A DNA stretch of 64,000 nt, from positions 8,926,501-8,990,500 of the forward strand of contig WPIO01000001.1 in the NCBI GenBank assembly GCA_009760855.2. The letters run 5' to 3'. The position numbers and the translations under genes are program-made. Positions 1 to 28,129 of this stretch are shown here, one piece after another. How positions within the stretch are numbered: the first letter of the stretch is position 1; the number at the start of each line of letters is the position of its first letter. The notes beneath the pieces are model-generated. The model made no database searches. It worked only from the letters and a program-made list of their open reading frames with translations, and was not told the origin of the DNA. The DNA is from Cristatella mucedo. Its lineage: Eukaryota; Bryozoa; Phylactolaemata; Cristatellidae.

Positions 1-8260
<8,260 letters not shown>

Positions 8261-8976
8261 GGGGAGGCACTGCTATCCGGAAGTCTGCATTGCAGGAGCA
8301 GCCATGCAGTGTCCTTTTTTGCTCACGTCGCTCGGCGAAAGCGCCTATTGTCATGGCCTCTTCTCGGTCGCCTGCCGTACCCTATGACCGAGGGCCGCTG
8401 GGACCTGCCTTTGGGCAGCAGTGCTTGCATGGTCTGCTTTGGCCACGGTTTGGCATCGCTGCCGGTGGCACTGCCTCGCTTCTCTACTGCGGTTTACTGC
8501 GTGGGGGGCTAGTGGATCGCTCTTGCTCCAGGGGCGTGTTGTCAGTTGGCTCTTTTTGAGCGAAACTTCGAGAGAAACTGGCTGTCGTCTGGCCATCGTC
8601 TGCTCTGCCGAGCGTTCGATTGCAGGGGCTGACCAGTGCACGGCAGGGCGGCCGCGGCTTTCCGGTAGGAGCTGGCATGCGTGCGAGTTTGTGCAAATTG
8701 ATGCCCTTCTGCCAGCCATCGTGGCTGCCCTCGCAAGCTCGTGCGGATCAAACTCGCCATAAAGTTTTGTGCATTTGTTACTGTTCTGGCTCTACCGAGC
8801 GAATGTCTGGCGAGCTGGTTAGAGATGGTAGGAGGGGCTGCTGTGGCAGCTGCTTTCGTCTCCTGCTGTAGTTGCCTTTAAAACGTGTCGGACAGACTGA
8901 ACTCCTGACCACAATTTTTTCGGATTAAAAAGCATCGAATTGTGCCTCCTGCATCCTGTACCTTTTTCTTGTAAAT
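8261..8976. other. 3' flank of the PI3K gene
   Basis: Presumed 3' UTR and spacer. CATAAAGT at 8757-8764 could be a non-canonical polyadenylation signal; no AATAAA is obvious. The open frames here are short and overlap on both strands, and none shows a recognisable domain. Confidence 0.4.
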
Positions 8977-9798
8977 GAGCCCGATGGTGGTAACCCAGGT
9001 TACCGAATTTCTGCAAGTAGAATCGCATATAGTTATTTATTTTTCGGATAGCTGCACTAAAAAATATAGCGTTGCGAACTCGAAAACACCGTTAACCTGA
9101 TTCAGAAGCAGTACCGTCAGAATCATGTCGAAGCAATCTGAAGGACTATGTAAGCTAGAGCTCAATGAAAGGATGCACGGTATGGTTGGTTAGCCATAAT
9201 GACGATGTAAAAGATGTTAGCAATGATTTTCTTAACCACGTAGTGTAGCTGGTATGCTAGTTCTTGGAAACATATCCGGGGAATTTCAGTGCCACTCGCT
9301 GGTCTGAAAAGATTATGCAGGAGGACCGGAATTTCGGCGCCAGTGCTGGCCTGGGTAGTATCGCTGATAGTGAGGAGGAAGATCCTGACAGCATTGGCGA
9401 GCCGTTGGCGGCAGCATCCGACATAACCCAGACTCATAGCAGAAAAAAGAGCATTGGCCCAGAAGGCTGCTCCGGGCGTGCAGATGTGCTCTGTGGGGCG
9501 CCCGAAGAAGGCAGCAGCGATTGTCCCAAATTTGGCATCAATCTTCAGCTTTAAAAAAAATAGGCTTAATTTTTGTGATCGAACCCTGGATCCTTGCCCT
9601 GGATCTGGTCAGCCGCTTCGAACTTTCGCAATCAGATTCATCGTTTTGGAAATCGCTGCCTTTCTGCTGACGAATAGAACTCGACGAGCCCGACATTTTT
9701 AGCCTATTTGCATATGATTTGGACCAATATTCAGATAGTTATCGCAGTTCGCACGAAACCGGGTTACCACATTAGCGAGGGTTACCGCCATCGGGCTC
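8977..9798. mobile_element. DNA-transposon remnant with about 20-bp terminal inverted repeats
   Basis: The left end GAGCCCGATGGTGGTAACCC (8977-8996) matches the reverse complement of 9779-9798 at 19 of 20 bases, and weaker inverted similarity continues inward. No target-site duplication is obvious. A minus-strand frame at 9162-9437 is open and hydrophobic in part but not recognised, so the superfamily is unassigned. Confidence 0.5.
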
Positions 9799-9889
9799 GT
9801 GTGCTCGAGGTCATCGGCAGCTGCCTCCGCTTTGACGTACAGTTCAGTCGGTGCTGGAAGTGTGTGCCCATGCATGGATGAGGGTGTAT

Positions 9890-9985
9890 GGCATGTTTTG
9901 CAGCAAATGTAAAGCGCCTAGAAAGAGATTAAGTTCTCTGAGGGCGCTTTATCAAGTACATTGTTATTATTATTATTATGTTTAG
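9890..9985 (+). mobile_element. LINE 3' tail (family C) with ATT microsatellite
   Basis: Carries the recurrent tail AAGCGCCTAGAAAGAGATTA...TCTCTGAGGGCGCTTTATCAA followed by TTATTATTATTATT. The same tail occurs at about ten places in this window. The paired AAGCGCC/GGGCGCTTT and AGAGA/TCTCT segments form a stem-loop. Confidence 0.75.
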
Positions 9986-10194
9986 TGCTTCCACCCAAAG
10001 TCGAACCCATGCCACTAGTGGCCATCCAGGCCACTTCCGATGGCAAGTGTTAGTCCCCCACATAATTTCCAGCAGCCTTAGGCAGCATGAAGGCATGAAC
10101 ACGAAATACTATCCAGCACACCTGCTCAGCAAGAGCAGGCACTCGAGCCACAGTTGGCTGCCTCTTTTTATGGACTCCTTCCTCACCCATACAG

Positions 10195-11110
10195 CTAACG
10201 AATGAAGGTGATAGCTTGGAGTGATACTAGTAATCGTGCAGATAGCGGCGTGAGAGTAGATGAGCATAGGGAGATGATTGGAAAGCAAACCGAGGTCTGC
10301 CAAATGTATAGAAGCAGCCTGGGCACTTAGTCGGCAGAGAGATGTTTTGCCTGTGTGTTTAAGACGCGGCGTTTTGCCTGTGTATTTAAGACGCGGCCTA
10401 AAGAATATCGATGTGACGACTTCATCAAGTTTGTGAAGCATGAAAGAGTACAGGGAGCTACAATATCACTGTATGGGTGAATCTTATTCACGACAGTGCT
10501 GAAATTAAATCTGGCCAGAAGCCAGCTTTAATCATGCCATGCAGGCTGTCTTGCTGGAAGCAAGTGCAGAAATGCCAGAGGTGACCAGCTTGAGTGTTTT
10601 TTCCCACTCGTATGCATGCATTCGTGCGGGTGTGAATGAGCGCATGCACTCTGTGTGTGTGTGTGTGTATGTGCGCGCGCGCTCGCGTACGCGTGTACGT
10701 GTGTTCGCGCGTGCCTGCATGCTCGCGTGTATGTATTTAAGCATGGATATGTGAGGGAGCTGTGGGAAGGCGGACCTTGACGAGAATGCCGAATTTAATG
10801 CTTGTTGTATCGATATGAGAAGTTTGAAATGTGTGGTTAAAAAACCAGAGCTGCAGTAATCAATCCTGATAAGGCATGGCAATTTGCCAGCAGCCATCGA
10901 CGCACTGAGACAACTCGTCATGGCTTTGATGTTGATGTGATTGTGGAAATAGGCTCGGCCGCCAGATTTTGTACAAGCACCTGGTTACCAAACTAGGGGC
11001 TTGTATTAGTTTACAAGCAGTCGTTAGGTTTTCTGCTAAATCGGTTAGCTGATGGCTCCCAATGAGGAAGATATATCGTCGTTGAATACAAAAAAATTTC
11101 AAGACTAACA
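10195..11110 (-). mobile_element. L2/CR1-type LINE fragment, reverse-transcriptase region
   Basis: Minus-strand frames read IRIDYCSSGFL followed by ISIQQALNS, the CR1/L2/Rex motif normally seen as SRLDYCNSLL...LQ..QNAAAR. A preceding stretch resembles the region between the polymerase core and that motif. The copy is degenerate and interrupted by a GT/GC-rich run at 10,648-10,690. Confidence 0.6.
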
Positions 11111-11129
11111 AAAATGTACCGAGTGGCAT

Positions 11130-12105
11130 GGATTAAGCATGGACATGTCATCCTTTATTAAAAGTAAATTATGTTAAGACGGAAGTTGCCAATGAAAATA
11201 CAAAAAGAGTCGCTGGAATCAGTGGCTTCACACTTTGTATTGAAGGTTCGGTAGTGAGATTGCCATCGAGTGGGACAGTGAGACCGATGTCAAAATCTAT
11301 TTAAGGACGTAGCCAGGATTTCGGTGTATGTGGCTAAATCGTGACCCAGAGAGAAATCCGGTCGCCGGATTCGTAGAGCTCTCAGAAAAGCTCTTGAGGC
11401 CGTATGAAAAACTATTTTTGTCATTTATACTTGGCCGTAGCTACTAGTTTATTGGTATTCAATTTTGGAAAGCCTGGAGCTTCGTGCCAAAGGCATCGCT
11501 TGGAAGCTTCTGACAAACTGAAAATAAATTCGTACGTAACGCTCATAATAAAAAAAATAATAGAAATAATAATACTATTATGTATCTCTCGCTCAGAGAA
11601 GTGAATCTTTTTCTATGCACTTTACAGAAACTGTATAGAAAGAATTACCAAAAGATTATTGGTAACATCCGCAAGCAGCCGACATAATGTAAGCAGGTAC
11701 ATGCACAGGAAGGACGAATCACAAAACCTACTAGATGCTGTTATAAACTCGTGTAAGCCTTCGGTATGCCTATTCAGCTCGCCACCACTTTAACTTTTCC
11801 AAGAGGGATTGTCTGTATGGCACCTCGGCCGCACTAGCCTCGGCTAAACGAAAGTGGGTGCCCTGGCTACAGAAGCACTAGAAGCTGGCTCGTCTCCAGA
11901 TTCACAATGTACACGCTTTGTATTCACCAATTTACGTGATCCGCTTTTAAGCTTGGCAGCATCTATCTTAAATCGCAGCAGCCCCGGGGTGAGCTGTAGT
12001 AACTTGTACGGTCTGTAAGGTCTAATCGCCCCTCGTAGGTGAAGAAGCTGTCCCTTATGTGATGCAAAATCGGTCCAGAATCGAGTCTTTCAAGCAACCC
12101 CAGGA
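11130..12105. other. No recognised feature
   Basis: AT-leaning sequence with only short open frames. A short (AATA/AAT)-rich patch lies at 11,548-11,580. I see no gene, repeat family or RNA here. Confidence 0.4.
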
Positions 12106-12109
12106 ATCG

Positions 12110-12240
12110 GCAGTCGAAATGTGGAGTTGACCGGCTGCTTTTCACGACCTTGGTCCCGAGGTCGTGGGGTCAAATCCTTTGGTGGGCGATCTCTTATTAC
12201 TGCTCCAAGTGGTGGTAATATGCGTATCTTTTTCATGGTA
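12110..12240 (+). mobile_element. tRNA-derived SINE (family B), degenerate
   Basis: Shares the tRNA-like head of the SINE copies at 48.0 and 40.9 kb (CTTTTCACGACCTTGGTCCCGAGGTCGTGGGGTC), with a B-box-like GGGTCAAATCC and then GGTGGGCGATC. Too diverged for a functional tRNA. Confidence 0.55.
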
Positions 12241-12479
12241 TTTGACGGTCAGAAAGCTTAATTAGGCGGCGGGATAATGCCGTAGCCACGTGATTCAAGA
12301 CTGACAGCTAACTCGACGGAAGTCCAGGCGCACCATCCGATCCAAACAGCCAATAGAATGATGCAGCTGCCGAGCTCGGGAATGGCGGTCGGTGGGTGGA
12401 GCTTGGTTTTTTACTCCTGCAGTCTGCATTAGATTGATCCCTAGTCTTTAGAGCGCCCGAAGATGCAAGCTTCTACTCA

Positions 12480-12930
12480 GATTTTGAAGCTGATGGTATT
12501 TTCAGGTAACTCATTCCATGGGTGTAGCGGCTGAGCGGCGGTCGGGAGAAGGTGCCGTTATTCAAGAGTGAGATAGTTTAAGACCGTTGGCAACAGAAGC
12601 TTTAGCTCCGCAGGTGACTGTAGAACTCGCCTCCACATTCTTACGCAACGGCAACTACTATCCTGCTGCCGACTACGGCTCATCCTTTTCAGTGGTCCTG
12701 AGCTGCTACTACCTTGCTACTCAATACCTCAACTGCTCTCCTGACTCTGCTATGCTTTCAGCTTTCAATTTGTTTCGTGAAATGAAGTCTGTTGGCTACC
12801 GAATGCGTACCGAAAGCCGCTTAGGCTGTGAGTGGGCTATACAAAACTCTCCTGCGTAACACCCATATAGTCTTTATGGCTTTGTGGAGTTACAGACGGA
12901 GATGCATTACATTACATTACATAGTTTCGG
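12480..12930 (+). mobile_element. LINE 3' end, family A, copy 1
   Basis: Contains AGACCGTTGGCAACAGAAGC and TCTGTTGGCTACCGAATGCG, shared with copies at 30.1, 32.6, 40.5 and 49.6 kb. The reading LKTVGNRSF followed by a Trp/Pro-rich C-terminus resembles CR1/L2 ORF2 ends. It finishes with GAGTTACAGACGGAGATGC and an ATTAC-type tail at 12,904-12,922, as expected for target-primed insertion. Confidence 0.7.
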
Positions 12931-12939
12931 CAGGCATCA

Positions 12940-13995
12940 GTGTGCGGGTCCACGTCGCTTGTAGGACCTAGGCTGGCATATTGCATTGGGTATACCGGCA
13001 AACCAATCGGTCAAGGGTCAATCATTCCTAGTTACTTAAGAAGCACAGCTAATTGGGCGTTTAGTTAATTTAGATTAACTGATAAGGTAAATTTCGTTGT
13101 GAATTACCCGAAGGTCCTTGCTTGTAAGCTTCAAAGCTTGCATGAGAGCAGAATCTAATCTAAATGTAATGCACACTATTCAGAAGAGCTCCGGAGCAGG
13201 CTTCCAGATGATGCTCAATGATTGGTGCTTACAGGGGAGGGGGTGCTTAGCTGATGGAGGGTGCTTAGCTGGCACTTCCTTGCTTGACATCGAAACTGGG
13301 TTGCTTCTACCCTTTATCTTAGACTGATTTCTTGCTGCTCGCTGTAGAGCAGTACGCTCGCACGCATACGCATAGTAGTCGCATGCTTTCCTCTCTGAAC
13401 GAGTGATATCTAGTCTACTGAGAACCTCTCTGCCTCTATCTATATTGCCCTCTCTCTTTCTCTCACTCTCGTGAGAGCGTGCTATCCAAAGTAAGCTAAG
13501 GCTAAGGTACACGTGCTTTCGCGTGGCTTAACAATAACTTGCATACTCGCTTGAGTCAGCATAGTTAGCTCTGGAGTTCAATATTTAGCGGTATACCACA
13601 CGACGGTTCTGTATTGATGAAATGTAAAGTTAATTTTACCACTTAAGAAACTCCTCGGTCAAAGAAAACAGACCTCTCCGAAATGACGCAGTGTCGGAAA
13701 AGCCAAAAAATTGCAATCGCTAGAGCTCGCGAAGCAGGAGCTTGGCTTTGAAGCGCTCCGATCGGAGCATTGAGCACGAATGTCGTCAAGAGCGAATGGA
13801 ATTGTAGAACAATCTCATCGAAAAGTGGCGAAGGACGTAGCTCTTTGGTGAAGCTCGACTCTGCCACTCTCGGGGCTGGTCTGGCTTTTCTCTTCGCTAG
13901 CTTGATTGCCTTGTGCCATCAGCAAAGGCTGCAGAAGTGCAGCGTGGCGGCAGCTGCGGATGCGAGAGACGATGCGTCCGAGGTGAAGTTTATCA
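12940..13995. other. No recognised gene; spacer 3' of the mucin-like gene
   Basis: Presumed downstream flank or 3' UTR of the minus-strand gene ending at 13,999. A TCTCTCTC-rich patch lies at 13,450-13,475. No supported coding region was found. Confidence 0.4.
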
Positions 13996-13998
13996 GCT

Positions 13999-23110
<9,112 letters not shown>

Positions 23111-23468
23111 CTAAAACGAGTAAGTCGTCGAAAGGTCATTTCGGAGCGTGCACAAGCTCATGCTCGACTGAGGCGGAACCAAGCACAGCTAAATCCCGAC
23201 AAAAACTTCGGAGACACTTTGTAGCTATCGCAAAGCGTCGGATCGCTAGTCGGAGAAGCTCAATGGCCAGCCACTTAGGAGTCGCAAGCCCTGTTGCGGC
23301 TGCTCGGACGTTCTCGGCAGGCGTAGCGTCCGGGATGTTGACGAACGGCGGCCGACGGTCGTCAACGGGCCAAGTTCCCGGGAGTACCAATTCTTGAAAT
23401 AAGCTAGGAGGCCAGCGTGGTTGGCAGCAGTTATTGAAGCAGCTATATCGGCTATATGACGTGCTTCG

Positions 23469-23563
23469 CAGTCGCGCGCCGTGGACATCGGAGCCGTCAT
23501 TACGCTCATGCGCACTTATCACTCGCTCACTCGCTCGCTCATGGCCCGACGGCGTATATATAT
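23469..23563 (+). repeat. 95-bp dispersed exact duplication, copy 1 (5' of the mucin-like gene)
   Basis: Identical to 25,055-25,149, starting CAGTCGCGCGCCGTGG and ending GGCGTATATATAT. It lies about 360 bp upstream of the mucin-like start codon and is followed by GCAGCTATATC repeats. Confidence 0.9.
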
Positions 23564-23569
23564 GTAAGC

Positions 23570-24165
23570 AGCTATATCAGCAGCTATATCGTCCGTGAGA
23601 TCGTCGGCAGCGCCGACAGCGACGCCCGAATCGGCGGCGCTGCCGCGCCGGCGATCGACGCGGCGGAAAGAAGCGACGAGGCTACGGCCACCCTCATCTA
23701 TCGCCGCAATCACCTCGACAGCCGGCACCCGCTTGCTTGCAGGGAACGCTGCCGCTGGATGGAGGGCGTGCGGACGGGAGGGCGGTGCGGCTGGAGCGGC
23801 GAGTGCTCCCCGAGCGATTCGCGCGTGTTCTCGCGCATGCGCGGCCCGTCGCCTGGCTCCGAGCGCTCCCGCCGTAGCCCGACTGAGCGGAGCTGAAGCC
23901 GCCGACGGTGCCAGTCGCAGGAACGAATCAATCCTGGCGCTAGCCGGATCGATGGCCTTACAATGACGATGCGCGCTACTTCACGGCTTTGGTGAATTGT
24001 CGAGGTAAATTGCCCAAGTCTCCCTTTTGTTGTATGACAAAAGACGGCGATTCGCGACTTTTCACCAGCGTGGCTACTGTAACCAAGAATCGAATACATT
24101 GACCACGGAGAAGTCAGATTCTGCTCGTCATCTTTCAGTCTACAACTCTCGCCCGACGTCTCTCG
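23570..24165. other. GC-rich stretch without a supported gene
   Basis: CpG-dense sequence 5' of the mucin-like gene. Overlapping open frames occur on both strands in several phases, as GC-rich DNA produces by chance. It could hold promoter DNA for the minus-strand gene, but no core element is convincing. Confidence 0.35.
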
Positions 24166-24171
24166 GGACTT

Positions 24172-24247
24172 CATAATAATAATATATTTTATAAAGCGCC
24201 CTCAGAGAACTCAATCTCTTTCACGGGACGCTTTACATTTGCTGCAA
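24172..24247 (-). mobile_element. LINE 3' tail (family C)
   Basis: Reverse complement of the recurrent tail: AATAATAATA, then AAGCGCCCTCAGAGAACTCA and GGACGCTTTACATTTGCTGC. Confidence 0.7.
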
Positions 24248-24396
24248 GCCTTGTCGCACTTGAAGCTCCCAGCTCAATTGTGAAAAGCAGCCCGACCGCA
24301 TGGTGCCGGAAATGGCGCTGGCCGCGAATGAATCGCTCGAACCTCACCCAGACTTGCGTGGGAAAGCTGCGATGGCTTCTTGAAGTGACCATGTGT

Positions 24397-24398
<2 letters not shown>

Positions 24399-24462
<64 letters not shown>
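24399..24462 (+). repeat. (TA)n microsatellite
   Basis: About 31 TA units, directly before the GGC-rich block. Confidence 0.95.
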
Positions 24463-24464
<2 letters not shown>

Positions 24465-24646
24465 ATGACTATAACCCGGCTTTTGTACGCGGATGATTTG
24501 ACCGCGTAGACTTCCATCCATCAGCTGACTCGGTTAGCCGCAACAAGATGACTTCGGCAGTTCGGTTTCTGCCAGTGGCGACCACCACCGCCACGCCGTC
24601 TCGTATCGCGCAAACCCGCGAGCGGGTCGAGAGAAACTGTGACGAA

Positions 24647-24838
<192 letters not shown>

Positions 24839-25054
24839 GAGAGGAAGCGCAGGACGCCCCGGCCTGCCTCCCCCGCCACCGCGCGGCGCGAATGACTCGA
24901 GCAGCGGAGGGGGGCGCGCGCGAAATGAGGTCGAGTTTGAAATCGTATTTTTTCGCCCCAGCTCTTCGGTGGCGTCGCCCTGCGACCTCGGAAGCTCTGA
25001 GTCGATCGCGGACAGTCCAACGAGCAGCGCGCAGCGGCCGGAAATCGTGCTGCA

Positions 25055-25139
25055 CAGTCGCGCGCCGTGGACATCGGAGCCGTCATTACGCTCATGCGCA
25101 CTTATCACTCGCTCACTCGCTCGCTCATGGCCCGACGGC

Positions 25140-25149
<10 letters not shown>
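25055..25149 (+). repeat. 95-bp dispersed exact duplication, copy 2
   Basis: Matches 23,469-23,563 base for base. Here it runs into a longer (TA)n array (25,141-25,221) interrupted by CGAG. Confidence 0.9.
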
Positions 25150-25185
<36 letters not shown>

Positions 25186-25187
25186 GA

Positions 25188-25221
<34 letters not shown>
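25141..25221 (+). repeat. (TA)n microsatellite
   Basis: Two TA arrays separated by TACGAGTATA at about 25,183. Confidence 0.95.
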
Positions 25222-25223
<2 letters not shown>

Positions 25224-25868
25224 GCCTTTCGCTACCGCTGCGACCGTAGCGCTGCCGCTACCGTCGTGTCCACGGACAGGCCATCTGCTGCTGCTTCACC
25301 GACACCCGACGCTGCCGCCTTTGAGGCTCCCGGCTGCGGCATCGCTACACGCCGTGCCCCGCCCCGTCTCACCGCGTGACCGTGCTGCATCCCGATGCGT
25401 GCATAGCGGGCAGAGAACTCGGCCAGTGCCCGTCAACAGCTTATCCAGTGCTGGTCGCACAGAGATACTGTGACGGCGTCTCACTTCATCAATTCGCAAA
25501 GCTGCAAGAACTTAGGCGGTCGAAATCGGTTGAAGACGAAGGTTGACGTCAAGGTCGTCTAATCTACACGCGATGCTCTCGATTTTAGCTCAGCGAAGTC
25601 CTTTCAATTTACGCAATGTCCCTCAGCAGCCCTCCGGAAATACTATTTTAGCAGAGAAAGTGTCCAATGTCTCCCGATTGGTACAAAGTAGTCTTAGTCG
25701 TTCTGTGGCGCACGGCGGCAGCGGCACGGTGGAGGGCAGCGTTCTCCCTGGCCGCTTCGACCACTGTACGTCTCACGAGCGGGCTGAGCTCCGCGGCACA
25801 AATCTTTCACCCATATTAAAATTCAGGGAGGCTAGCTGCAATGCACACTTAGCTGTCAGCTTGTCTAG
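25222..25868. other. No recognised gene
   Basis: GC-rich on the left and mixed on the right. A 117-codon plus-strand frame at 25,543-25,896 has no recognisable domain and runs into a LINE tail, so it is not supported. Confidence 0.35.
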
Positions 25869-25869
25869 G

Positions 25870-26082
25870 ACGTTTCACTGTGTCTACTGCCACTAACCAA
25901 ACTTGCATGCTGACCCCGTGCCTGTCACCCCCGACCTTGTTAATCTTGTTGTTAATTGAGCATGCTACCACTAACCATTCGATCGCGCTTCTTTTGCAGC
26001 AACTGCAAAGTGCCTATAAAGAGATTGAGTTTTCTGAGGGTGCTCTATCAAATCTAGCATTATTATTGTTATTATTGTCTTA
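25870..26082 (+). mobile_element. LINE 3' UTR and tail (family C), uninterrupted copy
   Basis: Reads GCATGCTGACCCCGTGCCTG, then GAGCATGCTACCACTAACCA, then the hairpin tail and TTATTATTG. It is the uninterrupted counterpart of the copy split by another LINE at 49.6 kb. Confidence 0.75.
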
Positions 26083-26391
26083 GTGCGCTTGTAATCTCTG
26101 CCGTCCCGTCGTCCACATCCACGACGTCTTCTGGCTTAAACCGCGTCAAATTCAATGATTCGAAGCGCTGGACTGACGCAAGCAAAAGACTCTTCGGTTC
26201 GTGTACTTGGTACGATATTTTCATGTCACTGTCTACTACATCCGCTACGAAGGAGACTCGTGCCTCTTTCGGGCACCGCGGAGTGATGGCGGCCCACAAA
26301 GCGCGCCCACCTCTGGCTGCAGTTCGCTGGCGCACAACGGCCGAGGCTACGAGGGCGCCGGCGGCGCCCCGTGGTAGCAGCGGGTGAAACG

Positions 26392-27043
26392 AATTACCGC
26401 AATCCAACTTAAAAGGTGCGAAAGTGGAATGGGAATATTCTGCAAGAAGCTCAAATTTCGAATTAACATTGCAGTAAGCCACCATTATAATTTACCATAA
26501 GAATTTCGTGCCATTGGCTCGCGCGTTCTTATGCAAAGAGCCTATCCACTATTGAAATCCGCCGCAAATCCACGAGAAATCCGCTGCGCGAGGCTTCAAC
26601 TTGGATTGCATATTTCCCTGCGCTATCTTTCAAGGTGCCTAAAAAATTTCGTGCTATTGCGAGAGCACGTCCTCATGCAATCCACTGCAATCGACTGCCT
26701 CGGCCTGGTCAATACCCCAACTCACAGCAGTCGATTGCCTGAGAACGCGTTCACGCCATGGCACGGCATTTTGTGGGTACACTAGAGGGTTAGCGTAGCG
26801 TAAGATACAATCCAAGTTGAAGCTCCGATTTCTGGCGGATTTGCGCTGGATTAATGTGAATTTCGCTATTTACTGGCCACGGTCTTCGCAGGCCATTTGT
26901 GTCAGCTTGTGTGAGCACAATGGCATGAAATATGGTGGGTACATTATTAAGACGTTGCACAACGATATTCACTCGAAATTTGAGCTTTGCATTACCAATT
27001 TCCGGTCGGTTACCGCTTTGTTATATTTTGGATTGCGGTAATT
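26392..27043. mobile_element. Foldback/MITE-like element with long imperfect inverted arms
   Basis: The ends are AATTACCGCAATCCAA (26,392) and its complement TTGGATTGCGGTAATT (27,043). Inverted similarity continues inward: GCTCAAATTTCGA near 26,450 pairs with the segment near 26,975, and CTTCAACTTGGATTG at 26,596-26,610 pairs with 26,810-26,824. The arms are about 230 bp each and the centre about 180 bp. No transposase and no clear target-site duplication. Confidence 0.6.
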
Positions 27044-27830
27044 AGTAGCACCAGGCTGAGCTTTTTGGATGCGCGATTCCTCGTGCGGGCGTGCGGTGCG
27101 CGCTACCATTTATGCAACGCCTGCTGTCGAATTGCCGCGCTCTGGTGTTAACTATTGACACTCCCAAGTGGCGCCAGTGTTGCAGAACTGAAGCGTCACT
27201 CAGCTACTCCCAATCGACTGGTCCTACTTGCTTCTCGCGTCTACCTTGCTTAAATCTGGTGCTGGCGAAGACGGAGGAATTTTATCTGCGCATTCAGTCT
27301 AGCCAGCTCAACTTCGAAACTGCTACCTCCGAAGGAGCAATCCAAAGGGACAAACGTGCCCAGCTAAATTAGCTTCGCCCGGAGCATGGGTTTTGCATAT
27401 CTATTGTGCCCGCGCTAAAGCGGTGTACCGTTTTTACTCACCCAGAGGTTGAGCCGGTAGGCGTCTTTCGCAAGATTTCGCAAGGCACGCCGTTGCATCT
27501 TTTTCGGCCAATCAAAACCCCCGGCACCGATTCGCCCTCCTATTAGCGTACTCGGGCAGCTGCTTTGCCGCCCTTGTTTCCGGGGCTTGCCCCTGCTGCG
27601 TAACGGTATGGTAACAAACATGCTCGGTTGCGTGCTTTACGCGGAGCCTAGCACTAGCTGCTTTTGTAATGTGACCAGTAACCCGACTGCCGCATAGTAG
27701 AGAGATTTCTATACGCCTCTTCCGACCTGCCGCTTTCTCACCTGACGGAGCGAGCTCTCATCAGTATCCAGATTTCCGCATCGGCACGAAGGCAGGCTAA
27801 GCGTTGCACTTGCCACGGGCATTACTAGAA
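27044..27830. other. No recognised feature
   Basis: Mixed-composition sequence. Frames at 27,091-27,372 (+) and 27,415-27,621 (-) are short and show no domain. Confidence 0.35.
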
Positions 27831-27834
27831 TAGT

Positions 27835-27905
27835 ACTAATTATAAATCTTTATAGCGCCATCAGAGAACTGAATCTATTTCTAGGTGCTTCATAGTTACT
27901 GTCGA
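27835..27905 (-). mobile_element. LINE 3' tail (family C), diverged
   Basis: TATAGCGCCATCAGAGAACT then ATCTATTTCTAGGTGCTTCA, the reverse complement of the family C tail with substitutions. Confidence 0.55.
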
Positions 27906-28068
27906 GCCTCCGGGTGGGTGCGGCGCTCGCACAGTACGATACAGGTCGTCAGCTGGACTCCTGCAGACTCTGACTCGACTCGCGCACGACTCGCGCACGC
28001 GAGAGCACTTGCCGCGGCGGCTACTCTGCGGCTCTATAATTATGTAAACTAAATTATTCTAAAGCTTA

Positions 28069-28124
28069 AGGTTAGCTTATTCTGCAGCCTCTATTATAAT
28101 AGAGGATTTTAAATAAGCTAACCT
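28069..28124. repeat. AT-rich two-stage palindrome
   Basis: Outer 12-bp arms AGGTTAGCTTAT (28,069-28,080) and ATAAGCTAACCT (28,113-28,124) enclose a perfect 18-bp palindrome CCTCTATTATAATAGAGG at 28,088-28,105. It may be a tiny MITE or a cruciform-forming site. Confidence 0.8.
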
Positions 28125-28129
28125 CTACT

